Shown here: positions 25,212 to 30,632 of the stretch, piece by piece
Layout: each line of letters starts with the position of its first letter
Numbering within the stretch: position 1 is the first letter of the stretch
Assembly: GCA_038205395.1 (NCBI GenBank)
Contig: JBBRBX010000071.1
Coordinates: 1-30,632, forward strand
Length of the DNA: 30,632 nt
Source of the DNA: Fredericiella sp038205395
GTDB lineage: Bacteria > Chloroflexota > Anaerolineae > Caldilineales > Caldilineaceae
Direction: 5' to 3'
Notes under the pieces: model-generated
The model's input: only the letters and a program-made list of their open reading frames with translations
What the model was told of the DNA's origin: nothing
Databases searched by the model: none
Position numbers and translations under genes: made by a program

Positions 25212-26941
25212 TATATCTCCTCCACTTCGTCAACCGGCGTCGTAAAAAAGAGCGTCGTCCCGCGCCCCGGTTCGCTGTTGGCCCACATGCGCCCGCCGTG
25301 CGCTTCGACGATGGCACGCGAAAGAAACAGGCCTAAGCCGGCGCCTGCCGTCGTGCGCCGCAGTGAACTGTCTACGCGGTAAAAGCGCTCAAAAATGTGT
25401 GACAATTCGCTGCCTGGAATGCCGACCCCTTGATCGGCCACAAACATCACCACCTGCGATTGAAAATCGGCATCTCTACTTGAGGCCTGAGCTGCGTTAC
25501 CTGTCTCTCCTTCTGAGGTCGGATGCTCTATGGGCACGCTCTGCGCTTGCGCCGGCTGCAGCCAGCCGCCGATGCGAATCACCCCGCCGTCAGGCGAATA
25601 TTTGATGGCGTTTGAGACCAGGTTGGTCAGCACCTGACGAAGCCGCTCTTCATCACCCCGCACCAACGGCAAAGGAGCAGGAAAATCGAGCAGGATGCTG
25701 TGATTTGTGGTCTGGATGCGATATGCTTCCGCTACCTTGCGCGCCAGTTGCTCCAGATTCACCCCATCAATGTCCAGCTTTAGCCCGCTGGCGGCAATAC
25801 GGCTCACGTCCAGCAGGTTGTTGATCAACCCCTCCAGCCGGTCCGCCTCTTCCTCGATGATCTCTAATCCTTGCCGCGCCGTCTCGCTGTCCCAACTGGC
25901 GTCCGGGCGCGCCAGTGTCTGTGCATAGCCTTTGATCAGCGCCACCGGCGTCTTGAGTTCGTGACTTATGATCGAGGTAAAGGTAGATTTCATCTCCTCT
26001 TCCTCGCGGAAACGAGTGATGTCGTGAACATTGGCAATAATATTCATCAACCGCCCATCTTCGCCCGTCAGTGGTGTATAGGCGACAGTGACGATCAAAC
26101 GCTTGCCGCGATGCGCAAACTCACCCTCACAATAGGCGTTGGCAGGCAAAGTCTGGCTGGTATAGGCTTCATCTTGGCAAAGGTGATAGCCGCTGACATT
26201 TTCCAACGGCAACACAACCCCGCAAGGCCGCCCAATGGCGTCCTCCGCCGTCATTTCCACCATCGTAGCCAACGCCTGGTTAACCGCCACCACCTGCCTG
26301 TCCGCACTCAAGATCATGATGCCGTCGGCGCTATTTTCAAGAATAGTAGCCAGCCGCGTGCGCTCGGTTTCGAGCAGATGAACCAAACTGGCATTACGTA
26401 CGGCGATGGCTGCCTGTTCGGCAAATCCTTGCAGAAACTGCCAATCCAGCTGGGTGAAGGCATAGTTGCCGCGAAACAGATAGATGACGCCCAACATCTC
26501 GCCTTCAAACAGCAGCGGCAGCGCCAACACCTGCCCCAAGACTTCGCCCAGTGTTTCCTCCACCTCACGCACCTTGGCGCTGAGATCAATGGCAGGCGGT
26601 CCGCTGGCTTCGGTCTGGGCGAGAGCCGCCTCGCGCAGCGCCGCCAATGTGGCGACATCAAACAGAGGGGCGAAGGCACGCAGCGATTCGCGCGCAATGT
26701 TGTAGACGGCGCGCACTTGAAAACGCGGTGCGACACGGATGGCCGAATCCAGCGGCGGCGACTGCGGCTGCAGCAAAATCATGCCCGAAGGGCAGCCGAC
26801 CATTTCGGCAGCGCTGCGCAGGATCAACTCCAGCAAGCTGGGCAGTTCGAGGCGTGAGGTCATGGCGCGCGTAATGCGCAGCAAAAATTCGCGCTGGCGC
26901 AGTTGATAGGTCGCTAGCAGAGTAGGGACATTGCTTGCCAT
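25211..26941 (-). CDS. Soluble GAF-PAS sensor histidine kinase
   Basis: A 576-residue histidine kinase without transmembrane helices. A GAF domain spans about 30-185 and a PAS domain about 190-310 (LENSADGIMILSADRQVVAVN). The H-box holds phospho-acceptor His327 (SIISHELKTPVALIKGYA), followed by the HATPase_c domain with Asn444 (N-box), DQGVGIP (503-509), ERFYRVD and GAGLGL (533-538). A Ser/Gln/Ala-rich insertion lies between N-box and G1 (about 460-495). No response regulator gene is in the window, so it is an orphan. It is co-transcribed with a phosphatase and cytidine deaminase. Its stop codon overlaps the phosphatase start. Confidence 0.94.
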   Translation of the reverse strand: MASNVPTLLATYQLRQREFLLRITRAMTSRLELPSLLELILRSAAEMVGCPSGMILLQPQSPPLDSAIRVAPRFQVRAVYNIARESLRAFAPLFDVATLAALREAALAQTEASGPPAIDLSAKVREVEETLGEVLGQVLALPLLFEGEMLGVIYLFRGNYAFTQLDWQFLQGFAEQAAIAVRNASLVHLLETERTRLATILENSADGIMILSADRQVVAVNQALATMVEMTAEDAIGRPCGVVLPLENVSGYHLCQDEAYTSQTLPANAYCEGEFAHRGKRLIVTVAYTPLTGEDGRLMNIIANVHDITRFREEEEMKSTFTSIISHELKTPVALIKGYAQTLARPDASWDSETARQGLEIIEEEADRLEGLINNLLDVSRIAASGLKLDIDGVNLEQLARKVAEAYRIQTTNHSILLDFPAPLPLVRGDEERLRQVLTNLVSNAIKYSPDGGVIRIGGWLQPAQAQSVPIEHPTSEGETGNAAQASSRDADFQSQVVMFVADQGVGIPGSELSHIFERFYRVDSSLRRTTAGAGLGLFLSRAIVEAHGGRMWANSEPGRGTTLFFTTPVDEVEEI

Positions 26942-26964
26942 GGGCGGTTTGCCTTCCTGGCGAG

Positions 26965-27381
26965 TTAGGTGCGCGAACTGCCGCCGGCTTGCGCATCGGC
27001 CAGCCGCTGCGCGCCAAATGAGTCGGGCAGCAGTTCGCGCACGCTGGTCGTATAGTAGTTGCCGGCCGCGTCACTGACATATACGGCCATATCCGGCCCC
27101 AATTCGTTCATCACCTGGCGACAGGTTCCACACGGAGAACCGCCGTTAGCCGTAGCGACCGCAATCGCCACAAAATCACGCTGGCCTTGCGCCACGGCAG
27201 ATGTCAGCGCGACACGCTCGGCGCAGATTGTGGCGGGATAGGCGGCATTTTCAACGTTGCAGCCGGGAATCACCGCACCACTGCGCGTCAGCAGAGCCGC
27301 ACCTACGGTATAGTGGCTGTAGGGGGCATAGGCACGTTCGCGTGCCTGCAGAGCAGCAGCGATCAGTTCTTGTGGCGTCAT
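26965..27381 (-). CDS. cdd: Cytidine deaminase
   Basis: A 138-residue zinc enzyme that deaminates cytidine and deoxycytidine to uridine forms (EC 3.5.4.5) in pyrimidine salvage. The zinc and catalytic residues are all seen: GCNVENAAYPATICAERVAL (Cys53, Glu55) and SPCGTCRQVM (Cys84, Cys87). This is the short homotetrameric type. The start ATG 27381 is 15 bases after the CNNM gene stop, with a G-rich ribosome site in between. The C-terminal 20 residues are Gly/Ala/Gln-rich and extend past the usual end. It lies 23 bases upstream of the histidine kinase. Confidence 0.95.
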   Translation of the reverse strand: MTPQELIAAALQARERAYAPYSHYTVGAALLTRSGAVIPGCNVENAAYPATICAERVALTSAVAQGQRDFVAIAVATANGGSPCGTCRQVMNELGPDMAVYVSDAAGNYYTTSVRELLPDSFGAQRLADAQAGGSSRT

Positions 27382-27396
27382 ATTAGTTTTCCCCCA

Positions 27397-28737
27397 TTAT
27401 GAATGATTAGTGAGGCTGGGCGCGTTGAGCGTCGTTTTGCGGCTGCGCAGTCGTTCCTGCGCCTGCTCTTCCGCCACTTTCTCTACCGGCGGCAGAATAC
27501 GGTCGGCGCGCACCTGGTTGATGCGTCGCCCATCCAGCGAGACCACCCGCAGCCGCCAATCCGCCAGGTCCACCGTCTCGCCCTGTACAGGCACGTGACC
27601 CAGCCGGCTGTAGATCAGACCGCCCAACGTGTCGGCGTCTTCTTCATCCAGGTCGATGTTGAGCAACTTACCCAACGTATCCATGTCGAGCCGCGCATTG
27701 AGGATATAGGCGTGTTCGCCAAAGGCTTGGTAGAGGAGCGCTTCGTTGATGTCATATTCGTCCTGAATTTCGCCGAAAATCTCTTCAATAATGTCTTCGA
27801 TCGTCACCAGGCCGGCAATACCGCCGTATTCGTCGACGACCATCGCCAGATGGATGCGCTGAAGCTGCATTTCGCGCAGCAGTTGGTTGACTTTTTTAGA
27901 AGCAGGCACAAAATAGGCGGGGCGCAGCAGGTCGCGGATCGGCACATCGTGGCGGTTTTCGCGCAGAAAGCGCAGCAGGTCTTTGGCATAGAGCAGACCA
28001 ATGATGACATCCACATGCTCTTCATAGATCGGGATGCGGCTGTGCCCGTGCGCCATAATTTCTTCCAGCGCCTCTTCCAGCGTACTTTCCACCGGCAGCG
28101 TTCCCATGTCAATACGCGGCACCATCACCTCGCGCGCCACAGTGGTGTTCATATCCAGGATGCCGGCGATCATTTCCTTCTCGCTCTCGGCAATTGACGA
28201 GTTTTCCTCGTCGACCTGCATCAGACGGCGCAGGCTGTCTTCACTGAGAAAAATGGCGTCATCGTGTTCGCGCGGGTCTTCTCCGCTCAAGCGCACACCG
28301 GCGCGATAAAGCAGAAAGGTAAAAGGCGACAGCAGCACGATCAGGCCGTGTGCAAACGGCGCCAACTGCAAGGCCACTTGCTCGGCATTGACCACAGCCA
28401 GCGAGCGGCCAATGATCTGCACGGCCCCTAATGCGAGCCACGCCACAACAGTGGCCAGCACCACAGTCACCAGACCGGCAGAGGCGGGGTAAATATGGCC
28501 GGCGGCAACCCCAGCCGAAAGCAGCCCGATCGTCTTGACCAACATCGACGTCAGCCAGAATTGCGCCGGTTCCTGCAGCACGCCTTCGACCAGCGCAGCA
28601 CGGCTGTCCCCCTGTTGGCTGCGCTGCCGTACAACAGCCCGATCCACTGCGGTCAAGGCAACTTCGACCGCAGCCACAAATCCAATCAAAAGCGCAGCCA
28701 CAGCCAACGCCAGCCACGCCGCATAATCATATTCCAC
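27397..28737 (-). CDS. CNNM/CorC-HlyC-type membrane protein with CBS domains
   Basis: A 446-residue protein with an N-terminal DUF21/CNNM membrane domain of about 3-4 helices (first near LALAVAALLIGFVAAVEVAL, later VVLATVVAWLALG). A CBS pair follows (about 205-325; VMVPRIDMGTLP, IHLAMVVDEYGGIAGLVTIE, DIIEEIFGEIQDEYD). The C-terminal CorC_HlyC domain lies at about 340-425. Proteins of this type act in magnesium or cobalt transport or as regulators of it; a hemolysin name is historical. It follows glmU by 53 bases on the same strand and precedes cdd by 15. Confidence 0.92.
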   Translation of the reverse strand: MEYDYAAWLALAVAALLIGFVAAVEVALTAVDRAVVRQRSQQGDSRAALVEGVLQEPAQFWLTSMLVKTIGLLSAGVAAGHIYPASAGLVTVVLATVVAWLALGAVQIIGRSLAVVNAEQVALQLAPFAHGLIVLLSPFTFLLYRAGVRLSGEDPREHDDAIFLSEDSLRRLMQVDEENSSIAESEKEMIAGILDMNTTVAREVMVPRIDMGTLPVESTLEEALEEIMAHGHSRIPIYEEHVDVIIGLLYAKDLLRFLRENRHDVPIRDLLRPAYFVPASKKVNQLLREMQLQRIHLAMVVDEYGGIAGLVTIEDIIEEIFGEIQDEYDINEALLYQAFGEHAYILNARLDMDTLGKLLNIDLDEEDADTLGGLIYSRLGHVPVQGETVDLADWRLRVVSLDGRRINQVRADRILPPVEKVAEEQAQERLRSRKTTLNAPSLTNHS

Positions 28738-28790
28738 AGGTCAATCTCCAAGCACCCAATGCCACCACTACAATTACTGTCCTATCCCTA

Positions 28791-30182
28791 TCAAGCCTGC
28801 GGTGGCAACTCATCCGTCGTTCGGCTCTGCTCCTCACGCTTAGAGGCAGTACGCGCCGGTACGCCGTAGACCAGCTCTCCGGCGGCCACATCACGTGTCA
28901 CAACAGCGCCCGCCCCGGTATGTGCACCATCCCCAATGGTCAGCGGCGCTACAAGCATCGTGTCGCTGCCGATAAATACATTTTTGCCCACCACCGTCTT
29001 GTATTTGTGCTGCCCATCATAGTTGCAGGTAATTGTGCCCGCACCGATGTTGACGTTACTTTCGATCTCGGCATTGCCGATATAGCTGAAATGGCCCATC
29101 TTGGTGCCGGGGCCAAGATAGCTGTCCTTCACTTCACCAAAGTTGCCCATGTGCACGCCTTCGCCCAGATGAGCACCCTTGCGCAGCCGTCCAAAAGGAC
29201 CGATCTCCGCCCGCCGTTCCAAGCGCGCACCTTCCGCCACGGCATAAAAGACGCGACATTCATCGCCGATTTCACAGTCAGTGATGTGGCTGTTGGGGCC
29301 AATCAGACAGCGCCGGCCAATGCGTGTCTTACCCTGCAAGAAGGTCCCCGGCAGCACCGTCGTATCCATGCCGATTTCGACGCCGTCATCAATATATGTG
29401 TTGAGGGGATCAAGGATGGTGACGCCGGCCAGCATATGGCGTTCAAGGATGCGCCGGCGCAGCACAGCCGCAGCGTGCGCCAGGTGCACGCGCGTGTTGA
29501 TGCCGTAGACCTCTTCCAGTGGGGCCGGCGCCGACACCACCGCCCGCCCTTGCGCTACAGCCATGGCGACCAGATCGGTGAGATAGTATTCGCCCTTGGC
29601 GCTCAGCGGCAGTTGAGGCAAGTTCGTCCACAACCAGGCGGCGTCGAAACAGTAGAGGCCGGGATTCAACTCGCGGATGGCAGCTTGTTCCGCGCTGCAG
29701 TCCACTTCTTCGACAATTGCGCAGACTGCACCGGCGGCGTCACGTATGATACGGCCAAAACCCTGCGGCTCCTCGCGCGTCACTGTCAGCAGAGCAATTG
29801 CTGGGTTATCCTGCGCCTGCCGGCGCGCCAAAAGCGCCGGCAGTTCAGCCAGCGTTTCACTGCGCAGCAGAGGTGTATCCGCATAGGCGACCAGCACAGC
29901 ATCCGCCTGTCCCTGCAGCAAGGGGGCCGCCTGTTGGACAGCGTGGCCAGTGCCAAGCAGTTGGCACTGTTCCGCATAACGCACACGCTCGCCCAGCAGA
30001 GCCTGCACCTCTTCTTTGCCGTGGCCCACCACCACAACCGGAGGCGAATCGGCCACGGGTGCAACGGCAGCCAGCGCCCATTCGATCATGAGTCGCCCCG
30101 ACAGCGGATGCAGCACTTTCGGCAGCTCGGATTTCATGCGTGTGCCGTAGCCGGCGGCAAGAAGGACAGCAGCAGTCGTCAT
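28791..30182 (-). CDS. glmU: Bifunctional UDP-N-acetylglucosamine pyrophosphorylase/glucosamine-1-phosphate acetyltransferase
   Basis: A 463-residue enzyme that makes UDP-GlcNAc for peptidoglycan. The N-terminal uridyltransferase has LLAAGYGTRMKSELPKV (7-23; the nucleotide-binding Gly/Arg/Lys motif) and the metal-binding Asp102 in AYADTPLL. The C-terminal part is a left-handed beta-helix of hexapeptide repeats (GVEIGMDTTVLPGTFL, then NVNIGAGTITCNYDG) with the acetyltransferase site. The length is normal. The start ATG 30182 has only a weak ribosome site. It is the first gene of the minus-strand cluster, 64 bases after the rRNA operon terminator. Confidence 0.97.
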   Translation of the reverse strand: MTTAAVLLAAGYGTRMKSELPKVLHPLSGRLMIEWALAAVAPVADSPPVVVVGHGKEEVQALLGERVRYAEQCQLLGTGHAVQQAAPLLQGQADAVLVAYADTPLLRSETLAELPALLARRQAQDNPAIALLTVTREEPQGFGRIIRDAAGAVCAIVEEVDCSAEQAAIRELNPGLYCFDAAWLWTNLPQLPLSAKGEYYLTDLVAMAVAQGRAVVSAPAPLEEVYGINTRVHLAHAAAVLRRRILERHMLAGVTILDPLNTYIDDGVEIGMDTTVLPGTFLQGKTRIGRRCLIGPNSHITDCEIGDECRVFYAVAEGARLERRAEIGPFGRLRKGAHLGEGVHMGNFGEVKDSYLGPGTKMGHFSYIGNAEIESNVNIGAGTITCNYDGQHKYKTVVGKNVFIGSDTMLVAPLTIGDGAHTGAGAVVTRDVAAGELVYGVPARTASKREEQSRTTDELPPQA

Positions 30183-30246
30183 AGGCAGCTCACAACAGTA
30201 AACAAGTAGAGACAGGAAAAGGAGAGGCTAGGCGCGCCAAATGAAA

Positions 30247-30272
30247 GAGGCTTGCAGCATAAGGCAAGCCTC
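30247..30272 (-). terminator. rRNA operon terminator
   Basis: A 9-bp perfect stem GAGGCTTGC/GCAAGCCTC with an 8-base loop. On the minus strand it is followed by TTTCATTT, giving a fair intrinsic terminator. It lies about 240 bases after the 5S rRNA 3' end and 64 bases before glmU, so it separates the rRNA operon from the protein gene cluster. Confidence 0.75.
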
Positions 30273-30371
30273 GCAGGTGCGCTTATTTGTGGTGCAGTTA
30301 ACCAACGCTGGCGGCGATCGCTACTACGGTATGCAGTCGAGGTACGTGGTGGTTCGTCGCTCATGGGTCAT

Positions 30372-30455
30372 TCGGGCTAAGTGGTGGAACGCCAGACACG
30401 GTTCTGAACTCGGTGTCTTGAATTCAGTTACAGCCTGGAATTCTACCACGCCCGA
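30372..30455. other. 84-nt structured element in the rRNA operon trailer
   Basis: The ends pair as TCGGGC/GCCCGA (30372-30377 with 30450-30455). After a 3-base bulge GTGGTGGAA pairs with TTCTACCAC (30381-30389 with 30441-30449), then CCAG with CTGG across a 2x2 internal loop. Inside, GACAC/GTGTC can form a further stem. The single G-T wobble is G-U on plus-strand RNA but A-C on minus-strand RNA. The shape resembles a tRNA but there is no T-loop GTTCGA, so no tRNA is called. Confidence 0.5.
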
Positions 30456-30473
30456 TAAACGTCTTACAATCGC

Positions 30474-30491
30474 GGGACGACTTGACGTCCC
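30474..30491 (-). other. Small hairpin after 5S rRNA
   Basis: GGGACG and CGTCCC pair around a 6-base loop, about 18 bases past the 5S 3' end. There is no T tract. It may be part of 5S 3'-end processing rather than termination. Confidence 0.4.
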
Positions 30492-30508
30492 AAATAGGAG
30501 AAAGAGAG

Positions 30509-30631
<123 letters not shown>

Positions 30632-30632
30632 A

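Noticed and set aside
28920..30209. 429-residue plus-strand ORF
   Set aside because: It mirrors glmU, which has complete catalytic motifs on the other strand. No family features are seen.
30372..30455. tRNA gene (Gln- or Leu-like) next to 5S rRNA
   Set aside because: The anticodon stem has mismatches, the D-loop lacks GG and there is no GTTCGA T-loop on either strand. Only a structured element is claimed.

Overview
The window is a chromosomal segment from a GC-rich bacterium, most likely a member of the Chloroflexota (an Anaerolineae/Caldilineae-type genome). This placement is an inference. It rests on the base composition, the large secreted DUF11/SdrD_B/GEVED protein with a short YMP-type C-terminus, RsbW-like and large ATPase-type regulator remnants, and the mix of housekeeping genes. 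There is no ribosomal protein or 16S gene to settle it.

Layout. 1-1456: the end of a molybdate-type binding lipoprotein (modA, minus strand), a divergent promoter region with an inverted repeat, and a decayed anti-sigma-factor kinase. 1457-5758: a plus-strand set with a DUF1990-like protein, glutamine-dependent NAD+ synthetase and a phytoene-desaturase-like flavoprotein. 5796-9805: a minus-strand set with a GH32-type glycosidase, hisS and alanine dehydrogenase. 9968-15389: plus-strand sppA and a cysteine-desulfurase-like protein, a stand-alone protein kinase, and a Gfo/Idh/MocA oxidoreductase, closed by a strong hairpin terminator. 15510-19649: a 1379-residue secreted protein of DUF11, SdrD_B and GEVED domains. 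19811-20401: a broken ATPase/TPR regulator that still has a good promoter. 20482-21444: an exported barnase-like ribonuclease followed by a barstar-like inhibitor. 21375-23537: an AT-richer LysR/YeiH divergent pair with a perfect 18-bp palindrome between them, probably acquired. 23548-30182: a compact minus-strand cluster transcribed glmU, CNNM/CorC-type membrane protein, cytidine deaminase, histidine kinase, dual-specificity phosphatase, RlmD-type rRNA methyltransferase. 30183-30632: the 3' end of an rRNA operon on the minus strand (5S rRNA, a structured trailer, and a terminator).

The best candidates for closer study are the lipoprotein ribonuclease/inhibitor pair beside a decayed regulator, the 84-nt structured element between 5S rRNA and its terminator, the pairing of a histidine kinase with a tyrosine/dual-specificity phosphatase through an overlapping stop/start, and the shared operator between modA and the rsbW remnant. 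I saw no CRISPR array, complete insertion sequence, prophage or convincing tRNA gene.
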